A stretch of DNA of 64,000 bases, taken from positions 145,729 to 209,728 of the forward strand of contig MCGO01000073.1 in the NCBI GenBank assembly GCA_002104985.1, in the 5' to 3' direction. The translations under genes were made by a program, and so were the position numbers. Of the stretch, positions 29,958-41,874 are shown one piece after another. The stretch's first letter is position 1. The number at the start of each line of letters is the position of its first letter. The notes below the pieces were generated by a model. The model had not been told where the DNA came from, did no database searches, and worked only from the letters and a program-made list of their open reading frames with translations. The DNA is from Rhizoclosmatium globosum. Lineage: Eukaryota; Chytridiomycota; Chytridiomycetes; Chytridiales; Chytriomycetaceae.

Positions 29958-32900
29958 ATGGACTCGTGCGCCACTCTTCACGGTGCCCCCGATCCTTCGC
30001 CTCTCTTTATGACGCCGCGCCGCCCTTTTCAACAAATTTGAGTTCGGGCGACTTCCGTTTTTCGTCGCTTCCAACCAAAAGAAACGCAGCCGCACCAGAA
30101 ACCTCGATTCTCTTTCAGCTCGGTGAAACTTTGAAACGCGCAGCTTCTCCTCTTTCGCGAAACTCGGAAAATGGAAAGAATCAGAGATCGCGTTCGCTTT
30201 CGCCGGTGCGGCAGCAGATTGATGATTCATACTTGGACTTTGAACGCGTATTAAAACCACTGATGGATAATACTCGCAGAAATGTGGGTGTGGCAGGATC
30301 AGCTCCAGTACTTGATCAGTCGCACTATAGACAGTCTCAGGGACACAGATGCCTTTCAACCAGTGATATTCCTGTTGTTCCTGTATCTCTTCAATCTTCA
30401 GACCCGCAAATGAGGTCGGACCCATATTTGAGACCACCTCCACAAAGAAGAAATCCATTTATGGTTGAAGAGCACAGGAACTCCATTATTAATTTACCTT
30501 CTTCGAATCAGTGGAGTTTGCTTAACTCATTAAGAATCCACGCTGGGACGCCTGAAAGATCCGAAGACGGCGTTGAGAAGCTGCTGCAGTTAAGTGCCCC
30601 CTAATATCAGATTTCCATAGCTAAATATTGCTTTCAGATATTACGCTCAGCTTTTGAACTTGAGCCAAAAGTTTGATTTTGAATCTGGAAGGGTGAGTCT
30701 CCTCACCTATTTCAATCATCTAATCAGCCCGATATAGCACTCAATCAATTTCAATTGGTATGAAGCCTACTCTCCTGACCGCCAAGTTACACATTCATGC
30801 ATCCACTTCGAGATGGCGTGTGTTCTTTTCAACGTGGCGGCTGTGTACAGTCAGATGCATGTGCCCAACGTCTCTCCACCACAGACGGTAAAAAGTTGGC
30901 TGCAGCCTACTTCAAAAAATCCGCTGGCGTGCTCATGCATGTTCGAGATACACATTGTCAACGCGCACAAATCCGCCTTGAGAAGACGTCGGACTTGACA
31001 GATCAGTTTCTGACGGCAAGTGCTCAAGTTATGCTCGCTCAAGCTATGGAATGCTATTTTGAAAAAGCCAATGATGGTAGAAAGGTGGCTTGATAACTAT
31101 TGTGCTAAAATCCCACCCGATTCAAAGATAAGGTCAGCAGTCCTACCATGTCCATGCTTGCGACTCAAACAGCGGATTACTATGAGCTTGCTCTTCGTCA
31201 CTCTAAAGAAGGGATTCACATTTTGAGTCGACAGCGCTTCCCTCGGGTATGTCGTACCAGTCTGTATTAATGAACTTGAGCTTAAACTTTTAAATACAGA
31301 CATGGATTCAACAGCTTACTGCGAAATCTTTATTTATGCTGCTATCGCACATTTCCACGCCCCATTGTCCCTTCCTGCTGAACAAGCCCTTGGAGAACGT
31401 ATAGCTCGATTGACAATCGCCAAGAACCTTGCTACGCGAGCGTTCAAGAGTAGTTCTAGTATCGGTGGAACAGTTCACGATATTGTGAAGGTAAAATCGG
31501 CTCCTTCTAAATACTGGGTTTAACCAATTTCGATGACAGGGATACTTGGATGTAATCACTTCTTCTCATTACTTGCAGACGCGGCAAACTTTGAAAACAT
31601 AATCATGCAGCAGTAGATGCATCATTAGTCCAGCTCTTAAGAGACCAAATGAGGCACTGGTTGTTCCATTCCTGCTGCAGAATCAATCGGCGATTTGCAG
31701 CGTTTCTCGGATGTGTTTGCCGGATTCAAACCGGTTGAAGAAGATTTAATCTTGAGGTACTAAGTACTTTGCTGTGGAGGTAGTTGAGCGCGCTTCAAGA
31801 AACTTGGAGGCACATCGCAAAGATATTGAAGCGTACGTTTCCTGAAAATTCTCAGCATTGTGCTAACTTTATATATATGCATCTTCAGAGAAATTAAACG
31901 TCATAATGTCATGGAAACTTCCACGCTAAAAGAGATCCTCTCAGTCAACAAGGAACGGCCAACGCCATTTGGGAACACATTCAAGTGATTCAGATGGACG
32001 AACGAAAGGAACCATACTCTGACTTGATGAAAAGACTTGACCTGATGCATATTGCCATTAATACGTATATTCACGAGGTCTACTCTTTTTAATCTCACAA
32101 TCGCTTCACTAAATTGCCGACAGACAACTAAAACCTTGACGCCACTCCACCACATCTCTGCCGACCCACAAACCAGAACCCTCACGCCACACTTTGTAAA
32201 GCTATCCATCAAACTGCACAACTCCTTCCATCTCGATCAAAGTCTCTTCGAGACCTTCGTACAATGTACTTAAGCAAGCCAGTAACGGATTTCCATCCCT
32301 TACAGTGGACACACGAAAACTTGTTGGACTTGATACCCGCCTTAGATCCTCAAGAGACCTCGCAATAGAAGACGTTGTCTCCGAAAAACGCCGGAACATG
32401 CTGTGAATGACCTGAAGCGATCTCTCGAAACCTTCACACTCTTCAAAAAGAATGCACAGGAAAGCTGGAAGAAGTCCGCACTTTGTTGAAAGTATGGATA
32501 CACTTCGTGATGCAAAGGGAGTGCATGCACATAAATTGAGACTCAAGTTAATTGAAGAAGCTGTGGCGGGTATAAAATCGTCTAAAGAATCAGCAATGCG
32601 TCGCATATTTGAAGTTAGTGGCGTTGTTAAAGCCATCTCTCCAATGCGTAAGGTCGAGGAGAGTTCGAGAGACGCGATTGTTGGTTTTGAAGAAAGTGTC
32701 AAGGTTTACAAAAAGTTAAGAAGTGGATTGGTGCTGGAGATTAGCGTAAGTTCAACGTTTTATTCGAATGGAACCTGACACTATGACTTGGAAAATATAG
32801 GAAAGCGGTAAACTGAAGGACGAGGCAGAACAAATTTATCTGAAAGCTAAGGATATCAAGAAGAGCTCTGGAGACGCATCTGCAAAAGCTGAGCAGTCAA

Positions 32901-34686
32901 TTGTTAGCATTCTGGAGGCTCAAGCTGAAAGACTTAAAAGTCTTGCTGAACAAGAAATTCAAACTTTCTTGCATCCAATAGTGCCGGAGGAAAGCCGTCT
33001 GGATCTGGACCCTCCGAACAAGAGCTACTGAAGAAAATCACGAGCTACCTCTCTGGTCCGAAACCAAGTTCGTCCACAAACACGAGGCAAACCGAAGAAC
33101 AAGACCTTCTTCTCCACCTTCTTCAGTTTCAATTAGATAGAGAGCGGGCAACAACTGGAGTCCAACGTCATCGTCTTCGGATGCAAACACAACTGCGATC
33201 CACGAACTCATTCAACGTATTCTCGATCCTAAGAGCGACCGCAGTAAAAGCAAATCCAGCTTCAGCCCAGCCCCAGAAAAACCAGCGAGCCTTCAGCAGA
33301 AGTGAAAGCCAATACTGAGTTTCTCAAATTCGAGGATACTCTCCATAGCCTCGCAATTACTGCCCAACAGGAGATAATTCGTCTGCAACGATCCATAACG
33401 AACGCCAGCAGGCTGTAAGAGACGCTGCGAGGCGGAGGCAAAGAGACGTGTTGAAGTGGATAAACTGAGCAGAAAAGCGCGAAAGTCCTTGGTGATGTGA
33501 GCACTGTCGGTATGGCTGCTGGAAACGTTGGAATAAGTGGAACTGGTAGCACAGTATCAGGATCCCCTCGTAAACCGTACGATTTCAACAAGGGCTCATT
33601 TGTTGGAGGACCTGGAAGTGGCTCGAATCAAATCGGCCGAAGTCCTTCCAATGCTCCTCAACAACCACAAAGAATTTTCACTTGGAGTGATGGAAGCGTT
33701 CGCCGTGAAAGCTTTTATGATGCGGAAGAAGGATATTTGGATGCGAGGCGATACATGTCACCCCTTGCACGAAGTGAAGAGAACTTGGATCAGTTGGCGG
33801 ACAACATTGACGTCAATTTGACGATGCAGCATAGCCAGGCGACAAAAGCTGCTCATGTCTTAAAGAAGCAAGCTGAAGCTGCAAAGGCAGAATATGAAGC
33901 TAAATTGAGTCTTGCGGACAAGCGAGGGCGAAAGAGGAGGAGCTGTTGAGAATGCGCGAGGGATTGTATCATACCGGCAACAACAACAACAGTCAACCAA
34001 AACACACAATGCTTGATAACATTGTTCATACTGCAGAAAGTGTATTTGGTATCGGACACGCGTTTGGAAGTGGTCCTTCAACACTACCACCATCAGGACC
34101 TAGACAACCCACTTCGAAAACAAAACCAAAGTCAAAAATGTTTCCGGATGGCAGAGGGACTAACTCCAACACAAAGGCGTTCCCTGTTCATATACCAGCT
34201 ACCACAGTTGACGAAAGCTTTTATCAAGCTCCCGAACCCGTGATGACAAAGCAAGACTTCGCCAGTAGTAATCTTTTCGATAAAATCATACAGCCTGTGA
34301 AATGGATGAACGGTGGCTCATTGTTTCTGAAATCTGATGAATCTGGAAGCGAAGGATCATCTCAGAATCGAACTTCACCCATGCGGAAACCCGTAAGCAT
34401 GACGAAACCAGGGATGGAAGACAAATCAGTCCAGGACATCATGGATGGTAATATGGAGTCTGGTGAAAACCACAAGTTGACAAAGAAGCTGCCCAAGAAA
34501 CATGACAGCGGAATTGGGAGTGAAATTTCGTTGTCCAAGAGCGGTCGAAAACATGGTATATATATTTTCCTATATTTTAAGGCTGAAACTAAACGCAGTC
34601 TCAGGGGATCTGTCCCGCGTTGTAAAGATGGAAAGTGAAGCAGTCGTCTCGCACTTTTTGGCCGGATCATCTCCCGCAAGTGAATA
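29958..34686 (+). CDS. BRO1-domain protein (ALIX/Rim20-like) with coiled-coil tail
   Basis: The BRO1 domain is recognisable across several short exons: LLQ/YYAQLLNLSQKFDF, WYEAYSPDR-type sequence, FEMACVLFNVAAVYSQM, and YFKKSAGVLMHVRD. Further on are FYAAIAHFHAPLSLPAEQ and LGERIARLTIAKNLATRAF. A coiled-coil V-domain-like region and a low-complexity Ser/Pro-rich tail follow, ending GSSPASE. BRO1 proteins bind ESCRT-III Snf7-type subunits in endosomal sorting or pH signalling. The N-terminus (MDSCATLHGAPDPS) is Ser/Arg-rich and longer than usual. The frame changes several times between 31500 and 33960 without clear introns, so the middle cannot be assembled with confidence. The last intron is 34557-34600. 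Confidence 0.7.
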
Positions 34687-34793
34687 GCCAGATACTTTTA
34701 TACCCTCTTTTATTTTTAAAAAAATTCACTTCTTCCGTAAATTATTTGAAAATCAATTGAACCTTTTAAAATGAAAAGATTCCTTAGTTCACT

Positions 34794-37700
34794 CTAATAA
34801 AACTTGCATGAAGACAGTTCAACCCACGCCCCTCCACTGACAACATAATTAAACCCATTCGAACTTCCCTGCGTCCCTTCATTATTCGAAACACCGTCAG
34901 ATGGTAAAGGATCGTAACATTGTGCAACGAGTGACGAATCACACGGCCACATTTGCACCCAATCCGTCCCTGAGAACACAAAATTGTATCCCTGGAAAGA
35001 GCTGTATGATCCTGTCGTGTATGTTCCGAACGTGAGATAGTGTGGGAAACATCCTTGAGTTCGAACAACGTCGACTGTGCTTGGTGGAGCTGTCCAAGAA
35101 GGTGGAATCGCTTCAGATGTTGAAGTGCGGACGTCTGGTTGGCTGTCAAAAGTATAGGTGGTCGTGGTTGGGAATAAGTCAAATGTGGGACTGTAAATTG
35201 GGATATCTGGTGTTGCTGAAGGTGACGGTGGAAACTGGTTTGGAGAGGGGATATCGGTTGGAGAGTAGATTGGAATATCTGGAGTCACGGAAGGGGATGG
35301 TGGCACTTGGTATGAAGTTGGGTAATCAATAGGGGAATAGACTGGGAAAGTGAAATCTGTTGGTGAAACATGAGGTACGTCTGCAGTTGGACTTTGTGCA
35401 TTCGTTTGAGTAAGAGTAGCTCCCAAGAAAATAGTATCCAAAGTAGTATCGTTTGGGTAATTGGTTGTGCCAAAAGCGTCGGTCGTTGCGATTGGTGAAA
35501 CAAGAGGCACGTCTCCAGTTGGACTTTGCGCATTCGTTTGAGTGATAGTAGCTCCCGAGAAAAAAGTATCCAAAATAGTATTGCTTAAATAATTGGTTGT
35601 GCCAAAGGCGTCGGTCGTTGCAGTTGACGTTGTAGTCGATGTTGAGGTGGTTGTTGTGGTTGTAGTTGTGTCAGTGCTTGTGGTAGTTGTACTCGTAGTA
35701 GTTGTTGTCGTCGTCGTAGTTGTTGTGGTCGTGGTGGCGGCAGCAGGCGGAGCCGGAACATTAATCGCCGAGGAGCCAGAGACACACTGATATAATGAAT
35801 CAAAAACTGGTACATCAAGAAAGCATCAGAATCTTACAGCTTGCTGCTTATTGCTCCACAACTTCTGCACACTGAACTGTCCAAAGCCTGGAAGCGGAGC
35901 CATCTGAAGTCTGCAAAGCTGGTCTGCGGTCTTTCCGTCACTTGTCTGCCAAGTCCAAGTCGCTTGGTTAACAATCGTTCCGCTTGCATAGGCCTCAAGA
36001 TTTCTCAAGGAATCGACCGAATTTCCACTATAAGTATGTGTTCAGAAACGAAAGTAGAATGGTAAAGCTAACCAGTTGGACGTACAGTTTCCACTGCTGT
36101 AGTCAGGGAATATCGCGTAGTTTATGTACGGCGCATTGTAGTCGTCAGAAGCAGTAACAGCTCCCCCGACAAAGCAGTATGCATCGCATCCTGCCAATAC
36201 ACTTCCTTGATACACCATATCAGAGTTTGCGGCCAAGTGGATGAGATAGAATGAGCTTGATTTGACTTGAATGGTTCCAGCTTTCACGAGATTTCTTGAG
36301 GCCGAAAAAGTTAAAGTCTTCAAGCTAAACACTTTTGATACATACCTCAAGTAATCTTGGAACGTTGAGGAAGCATCGAGTCCAGCTTTTGGGCTGCTTT
36401 CGATGTATGCTGGTTGAGCAGTTCCGCTCGTGACGCCGTACTCCGAAAGAACGTTGAAATACGCGGACTTCGTGAGTGCGTTGTAGAATTTTATGAGATC
36501 TGATTGGAAGCCATTTGATCCCAGGAAGATTGGATTGCTTCAAATTGTGAGTGATCTTTTCACCCGTTTCTGTGGGGCTTACATTTCAATCGTAGGACTA
36601 ACTGTAGTTTTTGTATTGGTTAAGGTTATTGGTGCTGGTGCAGGTATTGCCGGCTGAGCTTGAGCTTTTGTTGGTGCAGTCAATTGACACTAAAAAATTA
36701 AGTAAGCTTTAGCAATCATAAACGGGAAAGATATAATACTCACAGCTTGTTTTGCATTACTCCATACTTTTTCAAGCTGCCATTGTTTTCCTGATGCTGG
36801 ATCATCAACTGTTCCAAGTTGCCAAGAACCTTCGTTTTTGCAAAACCGAGGTTTAGACCCTCTTCCTCGACAGAACTACAAAAAAAATACCCCTTACAAA
36901 TATCTCCAATCTCGTCACCGCTGTGCAGTTTTCCAGTAACTGTTGGAACCCTCCAACCATTCCAAGAATCTGTAATGGCCTCCGCAAGCTCATGAGATGT
37001 GGTTCCGGCGAGACTGTCCATATTACTTCCGCACAGTGGAATTACACCGTAATAAGTTTGGTTGGTATTCTCGTAAATATCACCAATATAAGCCGTTCCT
37101 ACAGACAACTATTAGTTGACATTAAGCATTAAATATCGGTTTTGTACCATGATATCCTGCGAAATCATTGCAAGAAGCTCCATTGACTCCTGCAGTCACG
37201 TTGATTCCATCCTTCATATAAATTGTGTAGTATGAGTTTTGATTGGGAGTAATAGCTCCCTTTTGAACCAGAGAACGAATGTATTTTTTCACATCCGTGT
37301 CTGTAAGAGAAGTCTGGATATTGGTCTCAGTGTAACTGCCCACAACCTTGCCACGACCAATCACTTGTGTTGGGGTAGCATATTCAATGACTAAAGAAAA
37401 CGCACGATTAAAAGTAATATCCTTGAAAAAATTAGCTTACAGTTGTTCATGAAATCGCTTTGTACAAGATATGTGTTCAAGGCAGTCAAGTCAGTTTGGT
37501 AAGGTACCGTTGAGTCATACCAAATGAGAGTCCTACAGTCATGAATATAGGCTAAGAATACGCGTAAACTAAAAAAGAGAAGCAAACGATATTTACACTT
37601 CAACATTTGGAATCATCGGACCTCCTCCATAACTCAAAAGGACAGTTTCGCCACGTTTTCCGATTTGTTGCAGTGTTGACACATTAAATGGTAGTTTGTG

Positions 37701-37805
37701 AATGTTGGAGAAAACTGGAGGCTCAATAGCAACCTGGTGGTTCTCAGACGGCAAGTATAGAAGTGGAGGCATCATGGATTTCGGCCAAGAATCTTGACAG
37801 AACAA
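34794..37805 (-). CDS. Tandem-domain secreted protein with HELAE motif and Thr-rich linkers
   Basis: Domain 1 (about 37805-36745) carries TTSHELAEAITDSWNGW and EIGDICKG, a pattern of secreted HExxE-type putative metallopeptidases. Domain 2 (about 36640-35840) has the same layout and the same ending (KVWSN versus KLWSN, then KQA). The HELAE motif is replaced by a divergent SVDSLRNLEAYASG-like stretch, so domain 2 is probably catalytically dead. A poly-Thr linker (35600-35780) follows, then a Pro/Ser/Thr-rich region with near-identical ITQTNAQSPTGDVP-type repeats. The gene ends with two small Cys-containing modules. At least seven short introns are implied. The start and any signal peptide are uncertain. 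Enzymatic function is inferred. Confidence 0.62.
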
Positions 37806-37919
37806 GAGATTCCCTGAGATTTACGACATTACAAAGGAATCTTTCCATGGCACTTTGTTTCAAGCTGCTCTTTCATATACGAATAACGTTTTTGGTTGGT
37901 TGTATTTTTAAGATGGAAG

Positions 37920-38739
37920 ATGCCTCCAAAAGCCATACATCCATTCTTCAAAAGCACGCGAACCCCCTCAGTACCTTCCTCCCCTTCCTCTATCCCTAAA
38001 ACCGAACCAGTGAATCCACTCAAGCGAATGATGGCCCAAGCCGCCTCCTCCGAAGCCCCTTCAATCGAGCCGCACCAAAAGAAGCCCAAACCATCCACAA
38101 AAACCCAAGCACAAACACAGTGGCAGAATGTGCTTTCGCAGTACCTGACCAGCCCCGAATCATTCACCTCGGCCGTTGTGGTCAAGGCAACAGAAAAAGT
38201 AGTCGTGATCAACGATGCATTTCCGAAGGCGAAGCTGCACTTTCTTCTCCTTCCGCGAATTGAAGGTCATTCAACGGCCGCGGGAATTGCTGCACTCGAA
38301 TCAAAGGACTTGGAAATGCTCGAAATGCTGAAAAGAACTGTGGAGGAGCTGAGGAACAACCATCCAGATGCCACGCTCAGGGCTGGATTCCACGCTATTC
38401 CATCAATGGCCCACCTTCATTTACATCTGATTTCAGATGATTTCATATCCCCAGCACTCAAAAACAAGAAACATTGGAATTCATTCACAACTCCATTCTT
38501 CGTTCCACTTGACAAGGTGATTGATGAAGTTACTCGACATGGCTGCATTAAGGTCTGTTCATTTTGAAAGATGGCATGCATAGCGGTCTGATGTCGTTTG
38601 AGGATAGGTTGATAAAGAAGCAAACGAATGGCTGCTTAAAGGCCCCCTTGTATGCCACAAATGCCAACAAACTCTCAAGAATATTCCGGATTTGAAGCGG
38701 CATTTAGAAATTCATGTTGAGGGTGTAAAAAACGGATAA
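37920..38739 (+). CDS. APTX: Aprataxin-like HIT-domain DNA repair hydrolase
   Basis: Removes AMP from 5' ends left by failed ligation, as aprataxin/Hnt3 does. The protein starts MPPKAIHPFF with a disordered, possibly PIP-box-like beginning. The HIT domain shows HFLLLPRIEGHS and the catalytic histidine triad in SMAHLHLHLISDDF. Exon 2 (from 38608) encodes the C-terminal zinc finger, VCHKCQQTLKN...RHLEIH, typical of the family. The intron 38553-38607 is in phase 0. No frame break is seen. Length, about 250 residues, fits fungal orthologues. Confidence 0.9.
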
Positions 38740-38766
38740 ATAAAGAAGTAGAAATACTTGATTGTA

Positions 38767-39978
38767 ATGCCTCCACAGTCATCATTCCGAGCCGGACTTC
38801 ATTCGCTTCCACCTGAGCTATTGACTGAAATCCTTGTCCTTCTTCCAATCGATGAAAAACTGGTTGATGTTGGGTTATCGTGCAAAGGCCTTGCCCAGTT
38901 CGTATTCGCCACTTACTCCTTTGCCCAAAAGCACTTTAAACACCAGTACACCATCTATCGGCTCTCAGGAATCACTGAATCAGGCCAGATCCTTGCATTG
39001 TGGCCTATCTGCATGATAAACAGCTGCATACCTTGCTATGGAGGCGCCTTCCATTCAACTACCAAACTGTTGTTTTTGGAGAGGCTCTGCAAGGCGAAAA
39101 TAGCCGAAAGCTTTCGTCAATATTACGACGCATTTGCAATTCGCGAATTTGGAATTTTCCTTCTACAATAGCTGTCAAAGCAGTTCAACAACTCGTGAAT
39201 TTCGGCTTTGATCCAAGTGTTCAATCGGGTCGAATTATTCAATGGGCAGCTGCAAAAAACTGGGTTGAGGTTATTTCTCTTATGTTGGAGCACGTGCCGC
39301 CTTTATCAAGCAATATTCTTAATGAGGGGTTACTTGTCGCTTCCAAGTTTGGACATAGTGGCGTTTTCAAAGTTCTCTTATCAGACAGCAGAGTCGATCC
39401 CTCAGTCAGACAGAAATGGCGAAGTACTGAAGTCAATTACCCACTTGGGCCACGTTGAAGCGTTAAAAGTCCTTCTCATGGATGGGAGGTTGGATCCAAC
39501 AATCGACAATAACGGATATCTAGAAAGAGCCGTTTTGTGTGAAGAAAATGGCACTCTGGATGTGTATTTACAGGATCCTCGAGTGACTGTACCCATAATG
39601 AATCATCTCATTGGGTATTCGGCAAAAACAAAGAAACCGCGTGCTCTGAAGAGATTACTTGAAGATCCACGCGTGGACCCGAGCTATAACTGCAAATATG
39701 CTGTCTGGGCTGCAGTTAGTGCTGGTTATTGGGACATTTTGTCGTGTCTTCTGTGTGATTCGCGTACAGTGCTTGATTTTGCGACTGAATTGAGATTAGA
39801 GACAAGCGCGAGGGAAACAGGGAGTCGGATATTCATTGGAACAACAGTGGCTGCAATAGTCGAAGTAGCAGCGCTCTTGGAAATAGTCGTGGTCGAAGTC
39901 GCATTCAAAACGCTGCTAGTGGTCGCAACAGTACTTGAAGTCGAAGTTGTTGAGGTAGTTGAGGTAGTCGTTGTTTGA
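38767..39978 (+). CDS. F-box-like/ankyrin-repeat protein 3 (frame broken)
   Basis: The F-box-like motif LHSLPPELLTEILVLLPIDE opens the protein, followed by the family linker (LPFNYQTVVFGEAL) and ankyrin repeats with LLSDSRVDPS and LLEDPRVDPS turns. Continuity requires two one-base corrections, near 39000 and 39415. The last ~50 codons turn into a Val/Glu-rich tract (GTAGTTGAG-type repeats). The paralogues instead end with a normal last repeat, so the true C-terminus is uncertain. Either sequencing error or a decaying paralogue. Confidence 0.6.
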
Positions 39979-40608
39979 GTGATATCAGACATGATGGCTG
40001 CAAAGAGCAGGTATCATAAATGATTAACATGATGACAACATAGAAAGAATACAGCTTTCAAAAAACTATTTAACGTCTTGTTGGTTGTATGTGCAATCTT
40101 ACTTCATACATTATACGCGCTTAATGCGACATTAAGAAATTGGAGTTAAGTCACGGTAGAACAAGTTTTATTACATTTGATTGGAATTGTCATTCTACCC
40201 TAAAACTTCCGGAAGACCAAAAAATTTTATCCAGGGGAGCTCACTATTATTAGGGGGGAGGGGGGGGACGAGCCCCCCCCTTCCTTCCCCCCTAAAAACC
40301 CCCCTCGAACCCCCCCCTTTTGGACAATGGTTGTGATGTTGGCCTTATTATTATGTGTACTCTCAATGCATTATTGGGATATTGGAATTGCTATGCTGTT
40401 AACCAGTTCCGTAGCTTCTCCAGCAGAGAGTGGACCCAATGATCTCAAGTGCACAGGTTCGAGTCATAGTGATGTCAACAAGAACTTTTAATCAAGTCAT
40501 GTGAGGAAGGAGATGGAAGAAGTTCCGGAAGATTCAAAGGGGGAAGACCTCAATCTGAGCCGAACAGCTTATGAATAAAAAAGTACTGGAACATTTCCAA
40601 ATTATCAG
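39979..40608. other. Intergenic region with G-run/C-run palindrome
   Basis: No gene. The striking feature is 40251-40318: a run of G6, A, G8 is followed after five bases by C8, then C6, C6 and C8 runs. The first half folds back on the second almost perfectly. It could form a quadruplex or a very stable hairpin, or be a misassembled low-complexity tract. Confidence 0.7.
40251..40318. repeat. G-run/C-run inverted repeat
   Basis: TAGGGGGGAGGGGGGGG faces CCCCCCCC...CCCCCCTA across a five-base spacer (ACGAG), with a TTCCTT interruption in the right arm. Two more C-runs follow. Nothing else in the window is similar. Confidence 0.85.
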
Positions 40609-41796
40609 ATGGCAGTGGACTTAGACAAAACCCACATACAGCTCTCTCAGTCAACTACCGGGCTCTCCTCACTTCCATCTGAGTTACTTGGCAACATTCT
40701 TATCTACTTGCCAATCACATCAAACCTTGTTGACGTTGGGATAGCATCAAGAGCCATGGCATCATACATCTTCAACGACTTCCAATTTGCTCGCAGACAC
40801 TTTCACCACCAATGCAACCTCAAGACGCCATATCCCGATCTCTATATATTTCACGCAAAACTCTTTGGCGGCATTTGGAAGTCGCTTCCGTTCAACTATC
40901 AGACTGTTGTGTTTGGGTATGCATTGGCAGCCGAACATCTTAAGCGAGATATAGAGTCTCCCCTCTATGGCTTCTTTAATGCTAAAAACTGGGTGTATCC
41001 TCGACCAAAGGCGCTCACAGCCATCCATCTCCTACTGGATCACGGGTTTAACTCGACCACTCAAAACACACAAATTCTAATTTGGGCAACTACCAATAAT
41101 TGGATTGAAGTCGTTCGTTTTTTGCTTGAAAATTCTTTCTCGCTGCAAACAATGGCTTTGGAGAATGCGTTTGGCGTTGCGGTAACTGAAGGATATGTAG
41201 AGTTGGTTCAGCTTCTGTTATCTGCTGGCAACACCAATTTATATATCATAGGCAATGATATTACGTTTGCGGCACACAAGGGGTACTCGGAAATCGTAAA
41301 GCTTCTCTTGAATGCCCCGTTGTTTGATCCAAGCACAAATTTAGACAAGCCACTCCAGAGAGCTTGTATAGGAAATCATGTGGAAACTGTCAAAATACTT
41401 TTGGAAGATGGTAGGGCTAATCCAACTGCATCGAACAAAAGGTGTCTGTTTGGTTCTTGCACTGAAGGGTATCTTGAAATTCTGGACCTGTTGTTGAAAG
41501 ATGGTCGCGTTGATCCAACGGTCGATAAAACCAAAGCGCTTGGAATCGCAGCTTCTACAAACAATTTAAGCATTGTGAATCGACTTCTCCAAGACGTTCG
41601 CGTTGATCCTAGCGATAATGACAACTTTGCCGTGAAGGAGAGTGTTCGCGCTGGTCATTTTGATGTCGTTTCATGCCTATGGAATGACTCGTGTTGTATT
41701 ATTGACGCTGCAACAAAGATGGAACTAATTGAAATCGCAAGGGCAAAGGGTTACGAGAAATTGACGGATTTGCTTGAGTCTCCGCAGGAATCTTGA
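40609..41796 (+). CDS. F-box-like/ankyrin-repeat protein 4
   Basis: Intact single exon of 395 codons. The F-box-like segment is SLPSELLGNILIYLPITSNL, the linker is IWKSLPFNYQTVVFGYAL, and there are about eight ankyrin repeats. Typical turns are LLEDGRANPTASN, LLKDGRVDPTVDK and LLQDVRVDPSDND. It is closest to paralogue 3, sharing the FNYQTVVFG motif, and lies next to it, so the pair probably arose by tandem duplication. Confidence 0.78.
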   Translation: MAVDLDKTHIQLSQSTTGLSSLPSELLGNILIYLPITSNLVDVGIASRAMASYIFNDFQFARRHFHHQCNLKTPYPDLYIFHAKLFGGIWKSLPFNYQTVVFGYALAAEHLKRDIESPLYGFFNAKNWVYPRPKALTAIHLLLDHGFNSTTQNTQILIWATTNNWIEVVRFLLENSFSLQTMALENAFGVAVTEGYVELVQLLLSAGNTNLYIIGNDITFAAHKGYSEIVKLLLNAPLFDPSTNLDKPLQRACIGNHVETVKILLEDGRANPTASNKRCLFGSCTEGYLEILDLLLKDGRVDPTVDKTKALGIAASTNNLSIVNRLLQDVRVDPSDNDNFAVKESVRAGHFDVVSCLWNDSCCIIDAATKMELIEIARAKGYEKLTDLLESPQES

Positions 41797-41874
41797 TCAT
41801 GCTTTCGGCTTCTTTTAAGAATCGAGTTGTTAAGAATTAATTTATCCATTTTGTCGCCCATCTGTTTAATTTAA

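Noticed and set aside
35593..35790. Plus-strand poly-Val frame
   Set aside because: Antisense of the poly-Thr linker of the secreted protein gene.
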